This document shows positions 26,857 to 34,843 of a DNA stretch of 64,000 nt, one piece after another. The stretch's first letter is position 1. The number at the start of each line of letters is the position of its first letter. The notes under the pieces were generated by a model. That model was not told where the DNA came from and searched no databases. It saw only the letters and a program-made list of their open reading frames with translations. Made by a program: the position numbers and the translations under genes. The DNA comes from Roseovarius arcticus. Lineage in GTDB: Bacteria; Pseudomonadota; Alphaproteobacteria; Rhodobacterales; Rhodobacteraceae. Location of the stretch: assembly GCF_006125015.1 (NCBI RefSeq), contig NZ_SZZN01000001.1:3534001-3598000 (forward strand), given 5' to 3'.

Positions 26857-27756
26857 TTGGCTGACAAGGGACAAAAACAACGGGGATTGGGCCGTGGCCT
26901 ATCCGCATTGATGGCAGACGTGAATGATCGGTCGGACCTGAGCGCGTCTGCTCCGCGTGCCCCAGATATGATGGTCCCGGTCGAACAGGTGGTCGCAAAC
27001 CCTGATCAGCCGCGCCGTCGGTTCGACGCTGATTTGCTGGATGACTTGGCGGCGTCGATCAAAGAAAAAGGGATCATTCAGCCCTTAATCGTCCGAAGAA
27101 AGGGCGACGGTTACGAGATTGTCGCCGGTGAACGGCGGTGGCGCGCCGCACAGAAGGCGGGCCTACATCGCATTCCAGTAGTCATTCGCGATTTTGACGA
27201 TACCGAAGTCTTGGAAATCGCGATTATCGAGAATATCCAGCGCGCTGACCTAAACCCCGTCGAAGAAGCGGCTGGATACGTCCAGTTGATGAACAAATTC
27301 GGTCACACTCAAGAAAAGCTAGCAGAAGCACTGGGCAAGAGCCGGAGCCATATCGCGAACACGATGCGGCTGATGCAATTACCTGAGGCTGTTCAGACGT
27401 TCGTAACCGAAGGCAAGCTGTCAGCGGGGCACGCGCGCAGCCTAATCACGGCGAAGGACCCCATCGCACTCGCCAAGAAGGTAATCGCTGGCGATCTATC
27501 GGTACGAGATACCGAGAAATTGGTTCGAAAGGCAGCCGCGGTCCCCTCAGATAATGATAGCACCAGTCGCAAACCGGCCCGGAAAGTCTCCGAAAAGACG
27601 GCTGATACTCGCGCGTTGGAAGGTGATTTGTCAGCTAACCTAGGGATGAAGGTCTCGGTTGATCATCAAGATGGTGAAGAAAGTGGCGTTATTACAATTA
27701 CTTACAAGACGCTTGATGAGCTTGATGAGCTTTGCAGAATTTTGACGACGGGTTAG
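26857..27756 (+). CDS. parB: Chromosome-partitioning protein ParB
   Basis: This CTP-dependent clamp loads at parS. The 299-residue protein starts with a ParA-stimulating region (GLGRGLSALMAD), followed by the CTP-binding GERRWRA box (about 91-97), NIQRADLNPVEEA, helix-turn-helix HTQEKLAEALGKSRSHIANTM (split by one residue in the consensus) and a C-terminal dimer domain. I chose TTG 26857 because AAGGGG lies about 8 nt upstream and it follows the parA stop by 16 bp; a longer frame would run into parA. Confidence 0.95.
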   Translation: MADKGQKQRGLGRGLSALMADVNDRSDLSASAPRAPDMMVPVEQVVANPDQPRRRFDADLLDDLAASIKEKGIIQPLIVRRKGDGYEIVAGERRWRAAQKAGLHRIPVVIRDFDDTEVLEIAIIENIQRADLNPVEEAAGYVQLMNKFGHTQEKLAEALGKSRSHIANTMRLMQLPEAVQTFVTEGKLSAGHARSLITAKDPIALAKKVIAGDLSVRDTEKLVRKAAAVPSDNDSTSRKPARKVSEKTADTRALEGDLSANLGMKVSVDHQDGEESGVITITYKTLDELDELCRILTTG

Positions 27757-27762
27757 CACTGT

Positions 27763-28920
27763 TTAGTCTGGCAAAAGCTCGGTAATCACCGCGTTTAACA
27801 CCATGCGCCCTTTTGGCGTCGCCGCAATTGTTACGCCATCGGTACGGATCATCCCTAACGCAGCAAGGTCCTCGATCTTTGTGGCGTTCAACTCCGCCCC
27901 TGCAAGATCACGATAGCGCTTCAAGTCGATCCCGCCCTCGATGCGCAGCCCCATCATCAAATACTCGCCGGCCTGGTCTTTGGGGGCGATTGCGAAGCGG
28001 GGCTTTTCCGTCAGGCCGTTGTCGCTACGAGGTAGCCACGCTGCGGGATGAGCATACGCCTCGGTTGCCCATCGCGTGTCATCGAGGGTCAGCCTCCCAT
28101 GCGCGCCAGGGCCAATTCCGATATAATCCCCATGACGCCAATAGATCATGTTGTGCCTTGATTCCCCGCCCTTTGCAGCGTGGTTTGACACCTCATATGC
28201 TGGCATTCCGGCAGCCTCACACAACTCTTGCGTCGCCTCGAACATATCCACGGCCAGATCGTCGGTGGGCAATCCTTTAAGCCCGCCGGCGTCAAAGCGG
28301 GCACCGAACGCCGTGCCCGGCTCAATCGTCAGCTGATAAAGTGATAGGTGGTCGACGGCCATGGCCAGCGCTTGAGACAGTTCGCTGCGCCAATCGGCCA
28401 GTGTCTGGTCCTGCCGCGCATAGATGAGATCAAAGCTGACGCGGTCAAACTGAGCGCGCGCTACGTCAAAGGCGGCGCGTGCCTCGGATGCTGTGTGAAT
28501 ACGGCCAAGACGCCGCAAGTCTGTATCGTTAAGCGCTTGGATCCCCATAGAAATACGGTCCACGCCAGCGGAGGCATAGCCCGCGAATCTGCCCGCCTCG
28601 ACCGAACCGGGGTTGGCTTCAAGCGTGATCTCCAAGTCGTTGGCAAGTGTCCAGTGTTGCCGGACCCGGTCGAGAATGGCGTGGACTGTCTCGGGCGGCA
28701 TCAAGCTGGGCGTACCGCCGCCGAAGAAAACAGAGTTCAGCACGCGTCCTTGGGTTAATTCTGCGTAACGATCAATCTCGCGCAGAAAGGCATCACGCCA
28801 AGCTGCGTGGTCGACATCGTTACTAACGTGGCTGTTAAAGTCACAATACGGGCATTTGGCGGCGCAGAACGGCCAATGCAGATACAGGCCAAAGCCGCCA
28901 AGGCGCCAATCCTCAGTCAA
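27763..28920 (-). CDS. hemW: Radical SAM haem chaperone HemW
   Basis: The 385-residue radical SAM protein is related to HemN but belongs to the HemW class that inserts haem into respiratory enzymes. The [4Fe-4S] motif is C19-x3-C23-x2-C26 in CAAKCPYC without the extra HemN cysteine of CxxxCxxCxC, and FGGGTPSLM follows. Many older annotations call this oxygen-independent coproporphyrinogen oxidase. It ends 6 bp from parB (convergent) and overlaps rdgB by 8 bp. Confidence 0.93.
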   Translation of the reverse strand: MTEDWRLGGFGLYLHWPFCAAKCPYCDFNSHVSNDVDHAAWRDAFLREIDRYAELTQGRVLNSVFFGGGTPSLMPPETVHAILDRVRQHWTLANDLEITLEANPGSVEAGRFAGYASAGVDRISMGIQALNDTDLRRLGRIHTASEARAAFDVARAQFDRVSFDLIYARQDQTLADWRSELSQALAMAVDHLSLYQLTIEPGTAFGARFDAGGLKGLPTDDLAVDMFEATQELCEAAGMPAYEVSNHAAKGGESRHNMIYWRHGDYIGIGPGAHGRLTLDDTRWATEAYAHPAAWLPRSDNGLTEKPRFAIAPKDQAGEYLMMGLRIEGGIDLKRYRDLAGAELNATKIEDLAALGMIRTDGVTIAATPKGRMVLNAVITELLPD

Positions 28921-29521
28921 GGCAGCCCTTCACAAACTTGGCAAACGCATCTGCCCTATGGCTGATGCGGTTCTTTTCAGCCGGGTCCATCTGGGCAAAG
29001 CTAACATCGTACCCTTTTGGTTGGAATATTGGATCGTATCCGTGCCCGTTATCCCCGCGCATCGGCCAAATGATCTTGCCCTCCGCCGTACCGGGAAAAA
29101 TCTCGTCGTGACCATCAGGCCATGCGAGGGCCAATGTGCAGCAAAATCGTGCTGTCCACGGTTGCGGCGTATTCGATAAAACCAGCTTGTCATGCGCCTT
29201 AGTCATTGCCATGGCAAAGTTGCGGCCAGTCGGTGTCTCTGCCCAGTCAGCGGTATAGACACCAGGCGCGCCATTCAGCGCATCGATCTCAATACCCGAA
29301 TCGTCGGATAGCGCCGGTAGGCCAGTGGCCTGCGCGGCGGCGTGCGCCTTGATCCGGGCGTTTCCAGCAAAGGTGGTTTCAGTTTCTTCCGGTTCAGGCA
29401 AACCGCGATCGGCGGCGCCGACCACAGTGATGCCATAGGGACGCAAAAGATCAGCGATCTCGGCCAGTTTGCCCGCGTTATGCGTGGCAACCAGCAGGGT
29501 ATCGCCGGTCAGCTTACGCAT
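28913..29521 (-). CDS. rdgB: RdgB/HAM1 non-canonical purine NTP pyrophosphatase
   Basis: It hydrolyses dITP, XTP and ITP to monophosphates, keeping deaminated purines out of DNA. The 202-residue protein shows [24 protein letters not shown], the catalytic [21 protein letters not shown] (shown in two parts in the family pattern), PEGKI-like [12 protein letters not shown] and the C-terminal SHRADAF motif. It overlaps rph by 8 bp and hemW by 8 bp. Confidence 0.96.
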   Translation of the reverse strand: MRKLTGDTLLVATHNAGKLAEIADLLRPYGITVVGAADRGLPEPEETETTFAGNARIKAHAAAQATGLPALSDDSGIEIDALNGAPGVYTADWAETPTGRNFAMAMTKAHDKLVLSNTPQPWTARFCCTLALAWPDGHDEIFPGTAEGKIIWPMRGDNGHGYDPIFQPKGYDVSFAQMDPAEKNRISHRADAFAKFVKGCLD

Positions 29522-30230
29522 TGACAGCGGCCAGTTGCAGCGCGGCCAATTCGCCGACGCCCTTTTCAGCCAGATCCATAAGCTGATTCATCTGCTCGCG
29601 GTTGAACGTCGCGCCCTCAGCCGACATCTGGACTTCAATCAGCTTGCCCGACTGGGTCATGATGAAATTTCCGTCGACGCCAGCTTCGCTATCCTCGGGA
29701 TAATCCAGATCAAGGACAGTTTGCCCGGCGTAGAGGCCGCAAGACACGGCGCCGACCGGATCGATCAGCGGATCGGATGTGACTTCGCCGGTCTTCATCA
29801 GCTTGTTTACCGCCAGCTTTAGCGCGACCCATCCACCAGTGATTGACGCGCAACGTGTGCCGCCATCGGCCTGAATGACGTCGCAATCAACTGTGATCTG
29901 GCGCTCGCCCAATGCCACACGGTCAATGCCTGCGCGCAAAGACCGCCCGATTAGTCTCTGAATCTCTACTGTGCGACCGCCCTGCTTGCCTGCTGTCGCC
30001 TCGCGGCGCATGCGCGACGTGGTCGAGCGGGGAAGCATCCCGTATTCCGCCGTGACCCATCCCAGACCCGACCCCTTAATAAAGGGTGGCACCCGGTCCT
30101 CGATGGTGGCTGTGCACAGAACGTGCGTGTCGCCAACGCGGATCATGCACGACCCTTCGGCATGTTTCGTGACGCCCGTTTCGATTGAAACGGCGCGCAT
30201 TTCGCTTAACTCTCTACCAGAGGGGCGCAT
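29514..30230 (-). CDS. rph: Ribonuclease PH
   Basis: This phosphorolytic 3'-5' exoribonuclease trims tRNA 3' ends. The 238-residue protein begins [14 protein letters not shown] and has [14 protein letters not shown], the phosphate-binding [18 protein letters not shown] region, [20 protein letters not shown] and [15 protein letters not shown]. Start 30230 matches the family N terminus and has AGGATT upstream. It heads the rph-rdgB-hemW operon and is divergent from hrcA. Confidence 0.97.
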   Translation of the reverse strand: MRPSGRELSEMRAVSIETGVTKHAEGSCMIRVGDTHVLCTATIEDRVPPFIKGSGLGWVTAEYGMLPRSTTSRMRREATAGKQGGRTVEIQRLIGRSLRAGIDRVALGERQITVDCDVIQADGGTRCASITGGWVALKLAVNKLMKTGEVTSDPLIDPVGAVSCGLYAGQTVLDLDYPEDSEAGVDGNFIMTQSGKLIEVQMSAEGATFNREQMNQLMDLAEKGVGELAALQLAAVNA

Positions 30231-30294
30231 GACTAATCCTTTATGTCGGTTGCCCGCGGGAATACAGGTGGCCGGGCCGGGATGGCAACCCCGA

Positions 30295-30323
30295 TTGACC
30301 GCACGCACCGCAGCCTCTTAGAT
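30295..30323 (+). promoter_or_regulatory. Putative sigma-70 promoter of hrcA-grpE
   Basis: TTGACC (30295-30300) is separated by exactly 17 bp from TTAGAT (30318-30323), about 25 bp before the hrcA start and directly before its AGGAG site. No CIRCE inverted repeat is visible near it, so autoregulation by HrcA is not supported by the sequence. Confidence 0.5.
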
Positions 30324-30348
30324 AGTCCAGCAAGGCGAGGAGCCATTC

Positions 30349-31413
30349 ATGACTGACGCGCGGAAGCTGCTGGAGGAGATGAACGAGCGCTCGCGCGAGG
30401 TTTTTCGCCGCGTAGTGGAGGGATATTTGCTGACCGGCGCACCCGTTGGATCACGCAGCCTTACGCGCGATATGAGCGAAAAGATCAGCGCCGCAACCGT
30501 GCGCAACGTCATGCAGGATCTAGAATATATGGGTCTGCTCGACAGCCCCCATATCAGCGCTGGCCGCGTGCCCACGCAAAGCGGCCTGCGCATGTTCGTC
30601 GATGGCCTGCTTGAGGTTGGCGATCTGCAAAGCGCGGACCGCGCTTTGATGGACAGCACGATGTCGTCAAACTCCACGGATGTTGCTGGCGTCTTGGACC
30701 GCATTGGTCAGACATTGTCTGGGGTCACCCAAGGTGCATCGCTGGTCTTGGCGCCAAAGCATGAGGCGCCCATCAAGCATATCGAATTCGTCAGCCTGGG
30801 CCATGATCGTGCCTTGGTGGTGCTGGTCTTTGGCGACGGGCACGTAGAAAACCGCATCTTTACCCCGCCGCCGGGGCAGACACCCAGCTCAATGCGGGAG
30901 GCGGCGAACTTCCTAAATTCGTTGGTTGAGGGCCGCACACTTAGCGATGTGCAGACTGTGATCGCCAGCCAGATCAACGCGCGCCGACAAGAGATCGACC
31001 AGTTGGCTCACGCGATGATCGAAAGTGGCCTCGCCGTTTGGGCGGGCGAGGGTGAGGGGCCAGAACGCCTCATTGTTCGGGGCCGGTCGCATTTGCTGAA
31101 CGCGAGTACCGATGAGGTCGATCTGGAGCGTATCCGCACCCTTTTTGACGACTTGGAGCGTAAGCGAGACATCGCTAACTTCCTCGAACTGACGGATGAG
31201 GGCGAGGGGGTTCGCATCTTTATTGGCTCTGAGAACAAACTTTTCTCACTTTCGGGTTCCTCTTTGGTGGTCTCTCCTTATATGAACGCAGACCGGAAGA
31301 TCGTCGGCGCCGTGGGGGTCATTGGACCCACTCGGCTGAACTACGGGCGCATCGTTCCGATCGTGGATTATACGGCGCAGCTGGTGGGCAAGCTGATCGC
31401 CGATAGAAGTTGA
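30349..31413 (+). CDS. hrcA: Heat-inducible transcriptional repressor HrcA
   Basis: HrcA represses heat-shock operons through CIRCE operators, with activity set by GroEL. The 354-residue protein has an N-terminal winged helix (about 10-80) with GAPVGSRSLTR, ISAATVRNVMQDLEYMGLL and HISAGRVPTQSGLRMFVD, and a C-terminal dimerisation/GAF-like part ending VGAVGVIGPTRLNYGRIVPIVDYTA (family signature shown in part). AGGAG precedes the ATG. grpE follows after 12 bp. Confidence 0.96.
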   Translation: MTDARKLLEEMNERSREVFRRVVEGYLLTGAPVGSRSLTRDMSEKISAATVRNVMQDLEYMGLLDSPHISAGRVPTQSGLRMFVDGLLEVGDLQSADRALMDSTMSSNSTDVAGVLDRIGQTLSGVTQGASLVLAPKHEAPIKHIEFVSLGHDRALVVLVFGDGHVENRIFTPPPGQTPSSMREAANFLNSLVEGRTLSDVQTVIASQINARRQEIDQLAHAMIESGLAVWAGEGEGPERLIVRGRSHLLNASTDEVDLERIRTLFDDLERKRDIANFLELTDEGEGVRIFIGSENKLFSLSGSSLVVSPYMNADRKIVGAVGVIGPTRLNYGRIVPIVDYTAQLVGKLIADRS

Positions 31414-31425
31414 AGGGCTTATAAA

Positions 31426-31986
31426 ATGGCAGAGCGCGAAAACGAAGATTTCCTTGACGATATCGAACAGGCCGAGGCCGAGGCGTATCACGAGGAAATG
31501 ACAGAGATTTCCGATGAGGACGCCGAGCTGGACACCGTCCGCGCCGAACGCGACGCGTTTCACGACAAATTCCTGCGGGCGCTGGCTGACGCCGAAAATG
31601 CGCGCAAGCGTGCCGACAAGGACCGCCGCGAGGCCGAAAATTACGGTGGCTCTAAACTGGCGCGCGATTTGCTGCCAGTTTATGACAACATGAAGCGCGC
31701 CGTAGATTCCATTAGCGAAGACCAGCGCGAGGCGAATGCCGCGCTGATTGAGGGGATTGAGCTGACAATGCGCGAGCTGATCAGCGTCTTTGCCAAACAT
31801 GGCGTACGCATCGTGTCGCCGCAGGTGGGCGACCGATTCGACCCGCAACACCATGAGGCGATGTTCGAAGCGCCGCTGCCCGGCACCAAGGCTGGCGAAA
31901 TCATACAGGTCTCGGCAGAAGGCTTCATGCTGCACGATCGCATTTTGCGCCCGGCGCAGGTGGGCGTGTCATCAATGCCAAGTTAG
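31426..31986 (+). CDS. grpE: Nucleotide exchange factor GrpE
   Basis: GrpE releases ADP from DnaK in the Hsp70 cycle. The 186-residue protein has a very acidic N-terminal tail (residues 1-45), a long coiled-coil helix (AERDAFHDKFLRALADAENARKR), LLPVYDNMKRAVD, and a C-terminal beta domain with GDRFDPQHHEAMFEAP and VSAEGFMLHDRILRPAQV. Cotranscribed with hrcA; dnaK/dnaJ are not in this window. Confidence 0.97.
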   Translation: MAERENEDFLDDIEQAEAEAYHEEMTEISDEDAELDTVRAERDAFHDKFLRALADAENARKRADKDRREAENYGGSKLARDLLPVYDNMKRAVDSISEDQREANAALIEGIELTMRELISVFAKHGVRIVSPQVGDRFDPQHHEAMFEAPLPGTKAGEIIQVSAEGFMLHDRILRPAQVGVSSMPS

Positions 31987-32013
31987 ACTAGCCTAAGGAC
32001 GCTGTGAAACGTT

Positions 32014-32041
32014 AACGCCACGGATAAGTTTTCGTGGCGTT
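32014..32041. terminator. Hairpin between convergent grpE and mutS
   Basis: AACGCCACG (32014-32022) pairs perfectly with CGTGGCGTT (32033-32041) around a 10-nt loop. It lies 28 bp after grpE and 6 bp beyond the mutS stop. The trailing T-run is short on the plus strand, so a bidirectional terminator is likely but not certain. Confidence 0.6.
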
Positions 32042-32046
32042 TCGCG

Positions 32047-34698
32047 TTATTCAGTGCCGCTTTGTGGTAGTTTTGACTTTAACTCATAAATTAGCGCCAG
32101 TGCGTCGCGGGGGCTTAGCTCATCCGGTAACACCGCGCTCAGCGCCGTCTCAATCTCGGACGGGCCCCGGGGCGGGATCGGCGGCGCCATCGGGCGGGAC
32201 GAGAATAACGGCAGATCGTCGATAAGCGCCTCCCGCGCACTGCCGCCCTCGCGTTCGCCGCGCTCCAGCGCATCCAGCACGACGCGCGCGCGGTTGATCA
32301 CCGCCGTCGGCAGTCCGGCCAATTTTGCGACTTGCACCCCGTAGGACCGGTCGGCCGCGCCGCGCCGCACCTCATGCAGGAAAATGACGTCGCCCTCATG
32401 TTCTTTCACCGCCACGGTCGCATTGTCGACGCGGGCCAGCTTATCGGTCAGGTTTGTAAGCTCATGATAATGCGTAGCAAATAACGCGCGGCAGCCATTT
32501 ACTTCGTGCAAATGCTCCAGCGTGGCCCATGCGATTGAAAGGCCGTCATAGGTGGCGGTGCCGCGACCGATCTCGTCCAGAATAACCAGCGCGCCTGCAT
32601 CGGCCTGATTGAGGATCGCAGCCGTTTCGACCATTTCGACCATGAAGGTCGAGCGTCCGCGCGCCAGATCGTCGGATGCGCCGACACGGCTGAACAGTTG
32701 GCTGACGATGCCGATATGCGCGGTGGTCGCAGGCACAAAACTGCCCATCTGAGCCAACAGCGCTATCAATGCATTTTGCCGCAAAAAGGTAGATTTGCCT
32801 GCCATGTTCGGACCGGTCAGCAGCCAGATGTCAGTCGCACCTCCAAGGTTGCAATCGTTGGCGACGAATGGCCCGCCCCCTTGGGTGCGAAGCGCCTGCT
32901 CCACTACGGGATGCCTTCCGCCCGTGATGGCCAGAGCGCGGCTGTCATCGACCTTTGGGCGGCACCAATTTGCCTCTATCGCCAGATCGGCCAGTGCCGT
33001 GGTTAGATCCATCTGGGACAAGGCCCGCGCAACTTGGGTCAATACAGGCGCCTCAGCCAAAGTAGCGGACTTAAGCCCTTCATAGAGACGCTTTTCAATC
33101 TCAAGCGCGCGTCCGCCCGCGTTCAGAATGCGCGTTTCCATCTCAGAAAGTGGAATTGTGGTAAAGCGCACTTGGTTGGCAGTCGTCTGGCGATGTTTGA
33201 ACGTATCGCTATGCGGTGGCGAAAGCATTTTTTCCGCATGAGTCGCGGTGACTTCGATGAAGTAGCCCAATACATTGTTGTGCTTAATCTTGAGGGTCGA
33301 GATGCCCGTCTGCTGCGCATATTCGGCCTGCATCTTGGCGATGATGCCGCGACCCTCATCGCGCAGTTGCCGCGCCTCGTCCAACTCGGCGTCATGCCCC
33401 TCGGCTATGAAGCCACCGTCGCGGATCAGCAGAGGCGGCTCGGCAACCAAAGACTGATCCAGTAACGTCATAAGGGCGTCATGGCCGATCAAATCCTTGG
33501 CCTGATCCGCTAGAGCGTCCGGCAGATCAAAGCCCTCCATCAGTCTCGCAATCTCTTCTGCTCCTTCCAGCGCATTGCGTATCGCGGCCAGATCGCGGGG
33601 TCCGCCCCGGTCCAGCGCCAGACGTGACAACGCGCGATCAAGGTCGGGCACCTTACGCAGGTGGGCGCGCAAATCGGCCCGGAATCGAGACTGTTCAACG
33701 GCGAAACTGATCATGTCGAGGCGGGTTTGTATGATATCAAGGCTTCGCGATGGGCTGGACAGGCGCCGCTCAAGAAGGCGGCCGCCGCCTGCAGTCACGG
33801 TACGATCCATGACCGATAGCAGTGATCCGGCGCGTCCGCCCGACAGCGCATAGGTCAGTTCCAGATTGCGGCGTGTGGCCGCGTCGATCTGCATAACGCC
33901 CGCCAGATTTTCACGTTGGGGCGGCTGCAAAAGGGGCAGTTTCCCTTTTTGCGTGATTTCCAGATATTCAACGACTGCCCCCATCGCCGCGACTTCGGCC
34001 CGCTCAAACGTGCCGAACGCATCCAGGGTTTGAACGCTGAACAGCGCGCAGAGCCGTTTACTTGCGCTGCCGCTATCAAAGGCGGAGCGACCAAGTGGCG
34101 TCATGGATGCACCTGATTCAGTCACTACGCTGGCAATTTCTTCGCCTACGCCATCGACGACCAGTACTTCACTGGGGCTGAGCCGGGCCAGCTCCGGCCC
34201 GATCCGCGCGGGCGGCAATGACAACACATGCAGGGCCCCGGTGGATATGTCGGTCCACGCCAGCGCATGCTCCCCGCGCACCTCGGCGATGGCGGCAAGG
34301 TAATTGTGGCGCCGCGCCTCCAGCAGCGATTCCTCGGTAAGCGTGCCGGGCGTGACCAGCCGGACGACACCGCGCTTGACCACCGATTTCGACCCGCGCT
34401 TCTTGGCCTCCGCAGGGTTTTCTAACTGCTCACAGACAGCGACGCGAAACCCCTTGCGGATAAGGGTCAACAGATACCCCTCGGCCGCATGAAATGGCAC
34501 ACCGCACATGGCGATATCCTGCCCCAGATGCTTGCCCCGTTTGGTCAGCGCGATATCCAGCGCCTCGGCGGCGGCGGCGGCATCGTCAAAGAACAGCTCA
34601 TAGAAATCGCCCATGCGATAGAACAGGAGGGCGCCGGGATACTCGGCCTTAATCTCTTGGTATTGTGCCATCATTGGCGTGACTGTGTCGCTGGTCAT
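32047..34698 (-). CDS. mutS: DNA mismatch repair protein MutS
   Basis: MutS recognises mismatches and small loops and recruits MutL. The 883-residue protein has mismatch-binding GALLFYRMGDFYELFFDDA (the Phe-x-Glu wedge reads FYE), connector, lever and clamp domains, and a C-terminal ATPase with Walker A GPNMAGKST (about 629-637), VGASDDLARGRSTFMVEM and Walker B LVILDEIGRGTATYDG. I chose ATG 34698 for the family-like MTSDTVTPMMAQYQ start. Longer starts would enter the maeB frame on the other strand. Confidence 0.97.
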   Translation of the reverse strand: MTSDTVTPMMAQYQEIKAEYPGALLFYRMGDFYELFFDDAAAAAEALDIALTKRGKHLGQDIAMCGVPFHAAEGYLLTLIRKGFRVAVCEQLENPAEAKKRGSKSVVKRGVVRLVTPGTLTEESLLEARRHNYLAAIAEVRGEHALAWTDISTGALHVLSLPPARIGPELARLSPSEVLVVDGVGEEIASVVTESGASMTPLGRSAFDSGSASKRLCALFSVQTLDAFGTFERAEVAAMGAVVEYLEITQKGKLPLLQPPQRENLAGVMQIDAATRRNLELTYALSGGRAGSLLSVMDRTVTAGGGRLLERRLSSPSRSLDIIQTRLDMISFAVEQSRFRADLRAHLRKVPDLDRALSRLALDRGGPRDLAAIRNALEGAEEIARLMEGFDLPDALADQAKDLIGHDALMTLLDQSLVAEPPLLIRDGGFIAEGHDAELDEARQLRDEGRGIIAKMQAEYAQQTGISTLKIKHNNVLGYFIEVTATHAEKMLSPPHSDTFKHRQTTANQVRFTTIPLSEMETRILNAGGRALEIEKRLYEGLKSATLAEAPVLTQVARALSQMDLTTALADLAIEANWCRPKVDDSRALAITGGRHPVVEQALRTQGGGPFVANDCNLGGATDIWLLTGPNMAGKSTFLRQNALIALLAQMGSFVPATTAHIGIVSQLFSRVGASDDLARGRSTFMVEMVETAAILNQADAGALVILDEIGRGTATYDGLSIAWATLEHLHEVNGCRALFATHYHELTNLTDKLARVDNATVAVKEHEGDVIFLHEVRRGAADRSYGVQVAKLAGLPTAVINRARVVLDALERGEREGGSAREALIDDLPLFSSRPMAPPIPPRGPSEIETALSAVLPDELSPRDALALIYELKSKLPQSGTE

Positions 34699-34843
34699 GA
34701 AAGGCCCCCATCGCTGGCGCGAACCTACAAACCATCGCCCAGCGGCGAAAGCCCCAATGCTCGCTACCCGCGCGCAGAACTGTTGAGGCGTCGCCGATAG
34801 CCAGCTATGCAGGGATAAACGCATTTTCAGGACGCATCCGCAC

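Noticed and set aside
30231-30348. CIRCE operator expected before hrcA-grpE
   Set aside because: No TTAGCACTC-N9-GAGTGCTAA inverted repeat or close variant is visible; only a sigma-70-like promoter is.
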